Below, piece by piece: positions 42,408-53,139 of a DNA stretch of 64,000 bases. The stretch is from positions 1 through 64,000 of the forward strand of contig JAHBBC010000053.1 in assembly GCA_019915015.1 (NCBI GenBank), read 5' to 3'. Origin of the DNA: Auriscalpium vulgare (lineage: Eukaryota; Basidiomycota; Agaricomycetes; Russulales; Auriscalpiaceae). The translations under genes were made by a program, and so were the position numbers. The notes beneath the pieces are model-generated. The model was given only the letters and a program-made list of their open reading frames with translations, was not told the origin of the DNA and did no database searches. How positions within the stretch are numbered: position 1 is the stretch's first letter; each line of letters starts with the position of its first letter.

Positions 42408-42640
42408 TGTTGAGATCAGTTGCTTCTGGCAGCTGCCCACAAGTCCTCAAGCAGCTCTAGGGGCTGCAGGGGGATGTAAACGACTAGTATTGAGGACATA
42501 AGACAGAGACTTACCTGCAGGGGGATGTAAACGACTGAAGAGCAGTAAAGTCGTCCCCCTGCAGTACAAGGCAATATCCGGAGATTTCCGAGACCGTGGG
42601 AACTTAGCCTCTTGGCACTCGCAGGGCACCCACTTCAACA
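42408..42640 (-). repeat. 5' LTR of copia B (233 bp)
   Basis: TGTTGAAGTGGGTGCCCTGC on the minus strand to CTCAACA; short deletions near the start compared with the 3' LTR. Confidence 0.92.
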
Positions 42641-43812
42641 TGGTGAGGACCTCAAAGTCTTGTGAGTTGGCCATGGCTTCAGCGTAGCTCTCAATTTGTC
42701 CAGCCGTCGGGAAGGCAGTTATGAGTGGGGAGATGGGCATGCAGGAGAATGTGCCTGCATCGCATGCACTGACCAAAGGCCCGAGTAAGCTCGACAGAGG
42801 TGATGCCGGGGTGAAAGGGGTTGGTCGTCTGCAGATGGTCTGCAGGGTGTTGTCCTCAGCCATGGGCTCCTCTGTGTTGGTTGTCCCGGCATCATCAAGG
42901 TTCAGCAGGGATAGCGTGCTGGCAAGCGTTCTGTAAGTGAGGGTTTACACACCTGTCAAGGTGCACCCACCAGTCACAAAGCCCCCAATTCGCTGCTCAA
43001 CCATGCAAGCAGTCGCCTCAAACTTGATGGGGAAGGGCTTGGGGATCGCCTGCGTGTAGGGAGGCTGGGTAGGCTCAAACTTGATTGGAGCGAGGGGCTT
43101 AGATGGACGCTACCTGACAGGCGGCGCGGTAACGGGCGTTGGCCCAACCACGCTTGGGCTTCAAGCAGTCATTGTGGGCCCCCCCATGATCAACTCAGCT
43201 GCGCTGCTGCCCAAGGTGCGTTGACGCTTCGGCGTCATCGGCGGTTGCTTGGTCAATACAAGAGCCGCTATCTTGAATGTAAGCTCAGATGAACGCTATA
43301 GGTCTGAAGTCGACTTACAGATACGGTGTCAACGCGCAACTGCAAGGAGGGGGTACATCTTGCAGGGGAGCTTGTTGTTTGAGTTGACAACGTGAGTTAT
43401 GCTCGCTGTTGTGATACAATGAACCAATGCTGAATAAATGACAGGATATGGGACTTACCGAGACACCCGCATAACCTGTCTTCGCAGGCCTGGCATAGCG
43501 TACCATAGTGCTCGCCCGGTGGCCACCGAGCACTAAAAAGGACAGTCTCTTTGGCCTCACCAGTCTTCAGATGGCAAAAGCATATGCATATGGTGCCGTT
43601 GTCATAGCAAGGACTGAGAAAATTTAAGTACACATAGAGAGAAAGGTGCATGAAACCTACTAGTAAAACTGGACGAGGGTCTGGGTCTTGCAGTCGAATG
43701 TGAGGAGAGTCGTCGCATCGGCGAGCTTGTTTTTGTAGGGAGTGAAGATGGGATTGAACCTGGTCAGATTCGCAGGGACAGTGCTCGAACGTAGAGTCGA
43801 AGGGTCAGGCAT
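42641..43812 (-). pseudogene. Hypothetical spliced gene, cut by copia B
   Basis: ATG 43812 starts MPDPSTLRSSTVPANLTRFN, with NKLADATTLLTFDCKTQTLV. An intron ends TTTTCTCAG, and the next exon is Cys-rich: CYDNGTICICFCHLKTGEAK, PPGEHYGTLCQACEDRLCGC, then donor GTAAGT (about 43458). Downstream pieces include MTPKRQRTLGSSAAELIMGG and a last one, MAEDNTLQTICRRPTPF to NSQDFEVLT, ending exactly at the LTR. Introns and a Cys-rich exon make this look like a real gene; function unknown. The downstream end is missing. This may be the most host-like piece in the window, but relatives in repeats are equally possible. Confidence 0.4.
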
Positions 43813-43973
43813 GAGTCAAAGGGTAAGGCATATGTCAATAAGTAAATTAGCTGGGCTGAGGACGTATTGAGCGGGACTTGTTGAAGGGACATGCACCAGA
43901 CTTTATATCCTACTCAACCTGCGTCGATGCCCTACATCTCGCTTGCCCGGCAGTCCTACTGACCGGTCGCTTG
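43813..43973. other. Spacer to copia C
   Basis: No gene. The last five bases (GCTTG) are the reverse complement of the CAAGC that flanks the far end of copia B. Confidence 0.6.
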
Positions 43974-44186
43974 TGTTGAAGTGGGTGCTATGTGCCCACT
44001 CCTGCGAGTGCCAGGCTAAGTTCCCACGGTCTCGGAAATCTCCGGATATTGCCTTGTACTGCAGGGGGACGACTTTACTGCTCTTCAGTCGTTTACATCC
44101 CCCTGCAGATATGTCTCCGTCTTATGTCCTCAATACTAGTCGTTTACATCCCCCTGCAGCCCCTAGAGCTGCAACTGATCTCAACA
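43974..44186 (+). repeat. 5' LTR of copia C (213 bp)
   Basis: TGTTGAAGTGGG to CTCAACA, lacking about 30 bp before GCAACTGATC that B has. Followed by GGTTATGGGCCCTGAGC (44187-44205), the primer-binding site. Confidence 0.92.
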
Positions 44187-44829
44187 GGTTATGGGCCCTG
44201 AGCTCTAACCCACAATCTTCGACTCATACCTCGCCTCCCTCGCATTCGATCCACACGCAATTGCACGGTCACAGAGACTCCTACCCTCGTCCCACTCACC
44301 AAGTACCGTGCGAATCCATCGAGAACTGCGCTCCCACGGCTCACACGAGTATTTTCGCCCCTTTATCAACATTAACGCACCCCGGCGCGTTTTGAAACCG
44401 TTCCGTGCTCAAATTCGTACACGGGTCGCTCCCCAGGCCATCTACCCGCACGCAAAGTTTGGTGGAGATTCGGTCCTTCGTTCGTCTGCAACGAGCTCGT
44501 CTTCATTGCCTCCTATCACTCACTGCTGCATCGCACCACTCGAAGGCTCGTTGCTCCACAACCCCCACTCGGACCCCCTCGCCGTCTCGCACACATCGTC
44601 TAGGCCCTGCCTACCACCTCCTGCCAAGTTATACGCATCCGTTCGCCGCCGTTCGGCCTCAGCGACATCATCTTCATTCCTCTCCCACTGCTGCTCGCCT
44701 GATCGTCCTATCGTTCGGGTCGTTGCTCCACAACCGCTGCTCGGATCACCTCACCGCTTCGCATACACATCCTACACCCCGTCCGCCGCCTCCGTGCTAA
44801 TTCATAGCCCCGCTATTGCCTCTCTCATC
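44187..44829 (+). other. Primer-binding site and leader of copia C
   Basis: Close copy of 34655-35301; no gene. Confidence 0.7.
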
Positions 44830-45815
44830 ATGAAGGACAGTCCTGACATCACCAAGCTCGGGAGGACAACTACATCACCTGGAACTCCGAGATGCTGCTG
44901 GTTCCGCACCAGGGCTTCTGGCTTCTCGTCAAGGCGAGGAGGTTATGCCCTGTCGGACGCTGCTGAGCAGCTCAAGTGGAAGGAGAAGGCCTCGAAAGCG
45001 GCCGGCTCGCTCTTCCTTGCTGTCTCTCCTGCGCAGCGCACCATCTTTGGAGGAGAGGAGGACAACCCGTCGTCGTGTGGAACCGTCTCGAGGAGAACGA
45101 GACACTCTCTGCTGTCACCACTCGCATCGAGGCCGCCGCGCTGCGCTGCAAGAACCTCACTATCGAGGAGCTCAACGCAGAGCTCATCTGCATGGCCATG
45201 ATCCGTGCGCTTCCCTCCGAGTTCCAGTCATTCCGCTCTGCTCTACTCCTACTCGACTCTCTCGATGTCTCGTCGCTTCGCGAGGCGTTCCAGAACGAGG
45301 AGATTGGCAGCAAGCGTCGTGCAGAGGACGAGGCAAAGGCTGCAGCTGCGCAGGTCGCACTCGCTGCTGCCCAGGCGACTGCTGCTGCTCAAGTCGCTGC
45401 TGCTGCAAAAGCGGCACAGCAGAAGGCCTCCCGGGTTGCGAGGCAGCGTTCTCAGTGCACGTACTGCAAGAAGCAAGGGCATGTCGTTGCCGGCTGCTAC
45501 AAGCGCATCGCTGATGACTCTGGTCTGCTCCCACCAAAGCATCTGCGAACGCAGCCTCTGCAATCCCTTTGCGCCTCTCCAATCCGACGCTAACTTCGAC
45601 TGGAATGCAGACACTGCGGCCACGTCTCATATGACGCCCCATCGGCACTGGCTGCGCAACTACACCCCTCTCCGCCTTCCCATTCGACTCGCCGATCACA
45701 CGTGCGTCTACTCTGCGGGAGTTGGGACGGTAGTGTTCAATCCAGTTGTTGGGGGGAAACCAAAGCGGGCGGTCGAGTTCACTAGAGTCCTTCATGTCCC
45801 TGCGCTTCGAATGAG
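44830..45815 (+). pseudogene. Ty1/copia Gag-protease of copy C, shortened
   Basis: ATG 44830 (MKDSPDITKLG), then several small deletions: LKWKEKASKAAGSLFLAVSP, then EENETLSAVTTRIEAAALRC directly, without the WNRLDVFYV segment of A. Zinc knuckle CTYCKKQGHVVAGC at about 45454-45495; protease site reads ADTAATSHM (Gly of DTG replaced by Ala) at about 45609; ends VLHVPALR at 45813, where the deletion into integrase begins. Not functional. Confidence 0.88.
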
Positions 45816-48357
45816 TTCATCTCCTCACGACTGCTCATGGCATCGGGCGCCGTCACACTGTGCGCAACCAGCCTCAGCAGAATGGTGTTGCAGAGCGTGC
45901 AAATCGCACAATGCAGGAGGGGGTCACTGCTATGCTTTCCGAGTCGCGTTGCCAGCGTCCTTCTGGGGGAGGCGCTGTCTGCTTACGTGCCATCCTACGT
46001 CTGCTGTGCCCAAGGCGATGCCCTACGAGCTCTGGCATGGCCAGAAGCCGGACGTCTCGCACCTGCGAGTGTGGGGCTGTACGGCCTATGTGCATGTTCA
46101 GCGGGATCAGTGCAAGAGCCTTGAGTCGCACATGCAGAAATGCATCTTCCTCGGCTATCCTCCGGGCTACAAGGGCTGGAAGTTCTACAACCCGACGACA
46201 AGAAGGTCTTCATCAGCGAGAGAGCGGAATTCGACGAGCGCTCCTTCCCTGGACCAAGTCTACTGTCCCAGTGCTCGATCCACCGCCTCCTGCACCTCTT
46301 CCTTCGCTTCCAGACGATCCAGCTCCTGTCAAAACCGCTGCAAGCTCCGCCTCAGGGGGGAGATAGGGCACCTTCAGAGGCACCTGCAGAGACACCTGCA
46401 GAGGAGGCGCCTTCAGCGCCGCGTTCTGAGCCGGATCTTGCGTCTCCCGCTCCGTCGCGCTCACCATCGCCAGAGGTCCATACGCCTTCGCCGCCTGCAC
46501 CGTCGCCTTTGCCGCCGCCTGCTCCTGGTCCGAGCAAACGCGGTCGCAAGCGAACGCGCTCGCCTGCTGCAGCTGAGCCTGTTCGTCGCAGCTCCAGGAA
46601 TCATTGCAGACCGGCGAGTGGTGGAAGGCTACGCCTATTCCTGCCAAAGCCAAAATGCGCGAGCCTGCTCCTGTCATCGAGTCCTCTGGGGAGGAAGACG
46701 ATCCACTCGACGTCATCGATGAGGCAGAGGACGCCATTGACTCCATTGCCTTTGCGCAAGGCCTACCTCTACCTCGTCCACGCCCCGCTCGAGCACGCCT
46801 TCTTCTCTGCGCAGGGCGAGCCGATGAGCTACAAGGAGGCCATGCAGCGCTCAGACGCGCCGTTCTGGATGGCTGCGTCGCAGGAGGAGTACGATGCGCA
46901 GATCGCCAACGGGACATGGACTCTAGTTCCGCTGCCCGAGGCGCGTTTGCAATCGGCTGTCGCTGGGTCTACAAGATCAAGCGCAATGCAGACGGCTCGA
47001 TCGAGCGCTACAAGGCTCGACTCGTCGCCAAGGGCTAAGTCAGCGTCCTGGCTTCGAGTTCTTCGAGACCTTTGCTCCTACGGCCAAGTTCCAGGCCATC
47101 CGCGTTGTCATTGCTCTTGCTGCGATCGAGGACCTCCATCTGCGCTCCATTGACATCTCCCACGCATTCCTGAACGGTGATTGGATGAATCGTCTACATG
47201 AAGCAGCCTGAGGGCTTCGAGCGCGGTCCACCCGGCACAGTCTGTCTCCTGAACAAGTCCATTTATGGGCTGAAGCAGCGGCTCGTGCGTGAAGATCAAG
47301 CTGGCAGGCATCCTATGCGACAAGAGGGGCTTTGTCTGCATCTACTCGATGCGAGCATCTACGGTGTTCTCCCATGGGGAGATCCGCGTCATCCTGCCTG
47401 TCTTTGTCGATGACGGCACACTCGCCTCAAACAACGCCTCTATCCTCGACCAGCTAGTCGACGAGCTGCGTCTTCACTTCAAGCTGCGCGATCTGGGGGA
47501 GACCAACTTCCTGCTGGGCATCCATATCACTCGGGATCGTCCCAAGCGACGCATCATGCTCTCCCAGCGCCAGTACGTTGTTGACCCTGCTCGAGCGCTA
47601 CAACCACAGCGACTGCAAGCCGGTGACGACGCTATGGTGCCCGGTCTTCGCCTCACGGCAGACATGGGCCCACGAGCGAGGAGGAGCGTGCCTACATGCA
47701 GCGCGTGCCCTATGGGAGCGCTGTTGGCTCTATACTCTTCCTTGCTCAGGCTACTCGCCCGGACATTGCCTTTGCTGCTTCTGTGCTTTGTCGGTTCGTC
47801 TCGAACCCGGGTCCTCAGCACTGGAAGGCGGTTCAGCACCTGTTCCGCTATCTGCAGGGGACCAAGGACATGAAGTTGGTGTACGGCCCTTCAGACTTTG
47901 AGACGTTCTCTGATGCGGACCACGCTGGCGAGCCCGATGGCGGGCGTCCACCTCTGGTTATATGCTGCGCATTGGGACAGGAGTGGTTTCCTGGAGCTCT
48001 AAGCTTCAATCCCTTGTTGCAAGCTCTACGACCGAGGCAGAGTACATTGCTGTTTTGACGCCGGCAAGGAGGTGCTCTGGATGCGCAACCTGCTCTCGGA
48101 GTTTGGGTACAAGCTGGATAAGCCTCTGTGATCCACATGGATAATCAGTCGGCTTTCAGTGTGTTCCAAGAACCCGGAGCATCATGGTCGCATGAAGCAT
48201 ATGGACCTGCGCTTCTTCTGGCTTCGGGACAATGTGCAGAAGGGGCTGCTCACTCAAAGTTCATTCCAACTGCGGAGATGCCTGCGAATGTGTTGACCAG
48301 CCTCTGTCTCGTGACAAGGTTGAGGTGACTCGGAGGATGATGGGGTTAGAGCTGTAG
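45816..48357 (+). pseudogene. Ty1/copia integrase C-terminal half, RT and RNase H of copy C, multiply frameshifted
   Basis: Begins inside the integrase core at NQPQQNGVAERANRT (catalytic Glu), then AMPYELWHGQKPDVSHLRVW, YPPGYKGWKFYNP, the Ser/Pro linker, and RT: GTWTLVPLPE, GCRWVYKIKRNADGS and LVAKG-stop at 47038, where one C of the CTACAG seen in copy B is lost. Then FAPTAKFQAIRVV, KQPEGFERGPPGTVCLLNKS, GEIRVILPVFVDDGTLA, LRDLGETNFLLGIH and RNase H pieces, stop TAG 48355-48357. At least six shifts relative to copy B. The first two integrase catalytic residues are deleted. Confidence 0.9.
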
Positions 48358-48374
48358 AGATGTGGAGATGGGCT

Positions 48375-48388
48375 GGATCAGGGGGGAG
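48375..48388 (+). promoter_or_regulatory. Polypurine tract of copia C
   Basis: GGATCAGGGGGGAG directly before the 3' LTR TGTTGAAG. Confidence 0.85.
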
Positions 48389-48631
48389 TGTTGAAGTGGG
48401 TGCTCTGTGCCCACTCCTGCGAGTGCCAGAGGCTAAGTTCCCACGGTCTCGGAAATCTCCGGATATTGCCTTATACTGCATGGGGACGACTTTACTGCTC
48501 TTTAGTTGTTTACATCCCCTGCAGGTATGTCTCCTCGTCTTATGTCCTCAATACCAGTCGTTTACATCCCCTGCAGCCCTAGAGCTGCTTGAGGACTTGT
48601 GGGCAGCTGCCAGAAGCAACTGATCTCAACA
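48389..48631 (+). repeat. 3' LTR of copia C (243 bp)
   Basis: TGTTGAAGTGGG to CTCAACA, closest in layout to the 3' LTR of copia B. Confidence 0.92.
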
Positions 48632-49389
48632 CAATCTTTTTAACTGGAGCTGTTGCATCATCAGAATGCCCAGATCATTGAAGTGTGGCCCAGGACTGCT
48701 CGGCTACTCGGAAAGTCAGTGTCGATGCAGATGTATTTGATACATGGTAGCATACCTTCAAATCATCATCCAGTGCTGTTCTCTCACCTGAGGCTTCGGC
48801 CGAGTATCTGCCTGTAGGGCTGTTGGCATCTTGGAATATGGTGCCTTTGCCTGCAAAGCTATTAGTTGCTGAACATTTATAGCGTATCAGGCTCGGATGC
48901 ACCCCCAATTTTGTGCTGTCTCGTCCTGGTCCATAGAGGGTCACTGCGTGACTGTGTTCATGCACAGGCAGCGTCTAGGCATGTTCATGGTATGTCAAGC
49001 TAGACGGGCTTCAGAGCATATAAATTACACACCAGTGCTGCATATATGCTCATGTACGGAGTGCTATGTATTCTGATGAGAACCCTGTCATTATGCAGTA
49101 GCGGCTCTACTTACCTGGGGCGCGAACTTCCAAAATTCAGTATTCTCTATAGACATGGAAAGTCGACCTGGACACCAAATTGTTGTGATTGCCGTCGTAG
49201 TAGTGGAGGCAGCCACAATAGTACTTTGTCGCCTGAGCTTTAGCTTGTTTCCCAGTAGATGTTTTGGCCATGGTACGTATCACAGAGAGTTATCATGTGA
49301 ACATGCAACACGGAGAGGCCGCAAGGATAAGTGTGAGAGGGAGGCGCGGCGTGACGGGCGCTGCAACAGACGAAGCGGCAGGCGACGCG
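48632..49389. other. No assignable gene
   Basis: A minus-strand frame 48675-48965 (MHEHSHAVTLYGPGRDSTKL) with possible splice sites is the only coding-like piece; unrecognised. Confidence 0.35.
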
Positions 49390-49600
49390 GCCACATGGCT
49401 TTGGCAGCGCAAGCGAGGCGGAGCGGACTTGGCAGTGCAGGCGGCGGGGAGCGGATCTGGCAGCGCAGGCAATGCAGCTTTGGCAGTGTAGGTGGCGACG
49501 TGCGACGAGGAACGGATTTGGCAGAGCAGGCAATGCGGCATAGGCAGCGCAGGCGACAGCTTTGGCAGCGCAATGTGCGCAATGTGTTGAATCGACAAAG
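49390..49600. repeat. Degenerate minisatellite, GGCAGCGCAGGC units
   Basis: About seven units starting GGCAGNGNARGC, 21-38 bp each, separated by TTT or CTT. They create long spurious frames on both strands (for example 49155-49709 +). Confidence 0.75.
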
Positions 49601-49828
49601 CAGCGCTGTTGTAGCGAGGCAACGGTGCTGGCGCTGCAATAGTGCTATTCTTTGGGTTGGCAGTCACACTTCCAATTTTGTGAGCTTACATGATGCGCGC
49701 GGCAATTAAGACACGCCCCGGCACATTACGCAATATTATTTTGAATGTACTGCCTTCATATTGTCTACTACCTGTGCCTACAAGAGTATCTATGCTTTTT
49801 TTACCTCTCCCTGACAATCCAACGAGCT

Positions 49829-51425
49829 TTACTGCACTGGGGTCATATCAGAACCCTGCAAACGTAAGATCACGTCTTGTAATCTCGCGAGCTTCTCTGC
49901 CTTCCAAATAGAATCCTTCTTCAGACCAACGGTATTGTCCCCAGCTTTCCAACGCTTATTGAGCTGGTCCTCAAGCTGTGTACTTGTCATTTCTTGTAAT
50001 TCTCCCATGTCGTCAACCAGCTTGATCCCGTTGAGTCGTTCAACTTTCTCTGTCCTTTTCTTCTCCTTCACGACATTTTTTGTATGCTTGATCTCCACTA
50101 CCTCTTTGTCATGCAAGACCTGGGCAGCACAAGCTTTGAACGCAAGGCTGCTGGAGTTGAGTGCTCGAGCTTCATGAGGTGGAGGTGGTCCTCTAGCTGG
50201 GTGAGGAGAGCTGCCATGAAGCCTTCAGTATTATTGAGAGTGTATGTTGCTTGTACGTTGTAAGCATGGATTGTTGAATTGGGCCTAGTATGAGTATGCA
50301 GACAAAATGATCCCAGGGCACCCTCGTTTGCATCATTTGTCGCCGGCATCCACATGCGTTCACGTTCAGCGCTGTCGCAAGTTCTACGAGTCTGCCTGGC
50401 ACAGATTCTGATATGTAGCGCTTCCATGTCGCCAATGCACCGCGCGGAAAGGCAACCAGCGCACCTTCAGGATGCAGAAGACGTGGTGCCAGTGTCCGGA
50501 CGGCGTACACTGCCTCTGAACGATGCTATTGCAGTCCGTCCATCGTGTCGGTTGCAGCGGTTGCGTCGGTTGCAAGCAGAAGGCCAGGCTCGGCAATCAG
50601 CTTCTCGATGAAGTGGAGGACATCATGGTGAAATGGTCCGTAGTTCAGCATGTTTCTGTCTCCAGGGGTGTGTGACTGACTGTGCGTACAGGACCAGCAC
50701 AGCAAGTTCTGTGAGTGTTGAGACATCCTGGAGGGCATCGTAAACATTTTGTTCCATGTGATTCAAGGTGTGTGTGGACTTCTTGTCCTTGACCAGCTCA
50801 AGAAACTCGATAAGGCCGGATTGGTACACCAGAATCTTGGCGGCCACCTCGCAGTAAGATTAGTACCTTGTATAACTTGTGTCGGGGAATTTGGTTTGAC
50901 GGTTGTATTTTTCGTGCAGGTAATTGCGGTAGGTGTCTTGAGCCCCTTTCTTGTCATCTTTGTGATTGAATAATGCCCCTGCAAGTTCGGCCGTCTTGAC
51001 ACCACCGCACAATGTCACCTCCTGCGCGTGAACTTCTGCCGCTGTCGATGCTTTGGCACCGTCCGCAATTCCTTCCAGCGTAGCCGCAATATCCTAATTC
51101 ACAAGGGGAACCGGGCCGGGATATTGTAAGTTGCCCAGAATTCTTGCATCGCCCAATTCCCTCCCTTGAAAGAGTTCAACTCAATATGCATGCAGCACCC
51201 GCACCAAATGAAGAGGTCCAGCTCCCATTTTCTCTCCTCAGGCAGGTCACTGTAAGCCTCCTTGCCCAATCAGAGTGATAGGTCCTTCATTGCTGACACA
51301 TTGTGGACTGTCTTCTGTTCAGCAGTCAATAGTTCCCATGCAGCCTCACCACCAGCATCACAGACCTTCTTCTGGTTGTACTCCAGCCACATTGCAATCA
51401 GCTCCTCCATTGGCTGCGCAATAAG
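49829..51425 (-). pseudogene. Unclassified transposon-linked protein family, copy 2, degenerate
   Basis: Minus-strand order from 51425: PMEELIAMWLEYNQKKVCDA, EERKWELDLFIWCGCCMHIE, LNSFKGGNWAMQEFW, TAELAGALFNHKDDKKGAQD, TYRNYLHEKYNRQTKFPDTS, YQSGLIEFLELVKDKKSTHT, DVSTLTELAVLVLYAQSVTH, then EAVYAVRTLAPRLLHPEGAL, GALATWKRYISESVPG, MWMPATNDANEGALGS, NSTIHAYNVQATYTLNN and a Lys/Glu-rich C-terminus (EIKHTKNVVKEKKRTEK) to stop 49829. Shifts and stops separate the pieces. It shares FVW/FIWxGCxMHxELN, LAGxxFNHxDDKKGxQD and ELAVxxLYxQ with copy 1 at 32-34 kb and shows the C-terminal part which copy 1 lacks. Function unknown. Confidence 0.65.
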
Positions 51426-52392
51426 TGAGGCACGTTGATACACGCCTTGCTCCGCGCTGTGAGGCGATCGTTACGGAATTTTCGCACTTTCGTCAAGTCG
51501 ACAGATACACAATTCCGGAGATCGCAGCGTCACGCAGCAGTGCTCCGACCATCCGATTGGTTCCTCCGACCGCTCGCAAGATCGGAGCCGAAGTTCCGAC
51601 CTTCGGAGTCTCGCAGAGCTGTCGCGCAATTGGAATCATACCTTGGACACCACGCTCGGACCAGCAACTCTGTCGCACACATCGCACGCAGTCATCCGAC
51701 CACTCACTCATTGTTCCGACTGCCGCCACGCGACCTCGAGCACAGCGTCTCCCACAGTTGTCACAACGCGTCGGAATTCCATCAGACATTTTGATCATCG
51801 AGATCGTCGTTTCAGCACGTGCGCCACGCCTCTCCGACGCTTCTGCAACTTCCGAGTACCCCCGCAGCCGCACCATTGTCCTCCGACCATTGTCTAGCCC
51901 AGCTCTCAAGTTTGCGCCACATTTCTTCGATCCCGATCGTTCTGCGGCCGGACCAGCACTCCGATTATCCCTCCACCGTTCTGACCATTGCACACGCAGT
52001 ACCGGAGCATTCTTACGACTGTTCGACGAGTCGCAAGATCGCAACACTCACCTGCAACCCCCTTGCAAGTCAGAGAGCATTCCGTCACTCGCCACACCTC
52101 CATTGCCTCCTTTTCTGGTTGTATTGTCTTGTTCAACATTGTAGGATGTCTCTCTCACACTTCTTGACAGCGCAGATCGTTTTCCATGCGCTTGCACTGC
52201 CCTTCTAACAGCGCTGATCACTTGCTCTACATTGTTCTCTACAGCCTCGCAGACCTTCTGATATGTTCTATTGACTCTCCTCCATTGTCTGTACCATGTG
52301 CGACTTGCGCACCATCGTTTGCTTTTGTTCCGACCGTTTTCCTTTGTTTCCACTTCATTCTCGATCAGACTTGTACTGTAGTGGTCGAGACA

Positions 52393-52400
52393 TATAAATA
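52393..52400 (+). promoter_or_regulatory. Candidate TATA box
   Basis: GACATATAAATAGC, about 40 bp before a CAATACAG/C-run junction, in an LTR-like setting. Confidence 0.4.
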
Positions 52401-52434
52401 GCAGTCGCATCCATACTGCAATACAGATTTGGTT

Positions 52435-52460
52435 CCCCCCCCCCCCCCCCCCCCCCCCCC
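52435..52460. repeat. Homopolymer run of 26 C
   Basis: GGTT, 26 C, ACGG. Length may be inexact in the assembly. Confidence 0.9.
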
Positions 52461-53139
52461 ACGGTTCAGATCTCATTCGGAGCTCAGCAGCTCTGTCTCT
52501 ATTGTATAGTTAGCTCGAGGCTAGCTCTGTGGCCTTTGCCTTTGCCTTTGTCTTCGTCGTCATCTCGCGCACTCAGCTCATCGTTCTCCTCGCTCTCATC
52601 TTGTTCCATCGTCGTCCCCTCCGCTATCGCCCTCGCACTTCGTTGCTCCGACCATCTTGCAACATCGGAGATGGCAGCCTCGCCTTCATTTGTCCCGCCG
52701 CGATCGCACCCTCGATCGCACCATTCCCACCACTCGACCCCACATTCCAACCCACGCCTCCACTCCTCCGACCAGTTCGCACAATCGGAACGGTTCAGCG
52801 TCGTTGCCTGCACCCCTCGTCGTTGTTCCGACCACCTCGCAACGCCGTCGCGCATCACACATCTGAGCCACACTCTGCACACCTTCGTTGACGGTCATAC
52901 GCACAGTATCCAGTCGCTCTCAGTTGCTCGCACCACGTGTCCTCGCCTCCGGACCCTTGACGGCACAGCGCCCCAACCGTTTGCGCATTCCGATCCACCT
53001 CTCCAACTGCACACACCTCCCACGCACCGCGTCGGAGACACGCTTCCGATCATCTTCGGGATCCTGACACCCACTGGCACACACACATCATCACGGTACC
53101 CTCCTCAGCGCTCTAGGGATCCTGGTATCACACACATCT

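Larger units (their letters stand above)
39597..42640 (-). mobile_element. Ty1/copia element B, internal deletion derivative
   Basis: Minus strand: 5' LTR 42408-42640, primer-binding site 42385-42407, leader, then directly the integrase-RT linker, RT and RNase H, polypurine tract, 3' LTR 39597-39842. Gag, protease and integrase are absent. Flanks are CAAGC (39592-39596) and TGGTG (42641-42645), which do not match each other. Confidence 0.93.
43974..48631 (+). mobile_element. Ty1/copia element C, two LTRs with internal deletions
   Basis: 5' LTR 43974-44186, primer-binding site, leader, gag-protease, integrase C-terminal half, RT, RNase H, polypurine tract, 3' LTR 48389-48631. Deleted: part of gag (35555-35640 of A) and the pre-integrase/integrase N-terminal half. 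Flanks GCTTG and CAATC do not match. Confidence 0.93.
51426..53139 (+). other. LTR- or leader-like region without a recognisable gene
   Basis: Rich in TCCGACC boxes, several as TCCGACC(n)TCGCAA(n)ATCGGA (for example 51568, 52646, 52776), able to form small hairpins. Contains a TATAAATA box (52393-52400) and a C26 run (52435-52460). The plus-strand frame 52536-53243 is Ser/His/Pro-rich and resembles retroelement leaders in style. No LTR pair or gag was found, so this is at best a solo or truncated LTR region. Confidence 0.4.

Noticed and set aside
49155..49709. 184-residue Arg-rich frame
   Set aside because: Produced by the GGCAGCGCAGGC minisatellite; no start context or homology.
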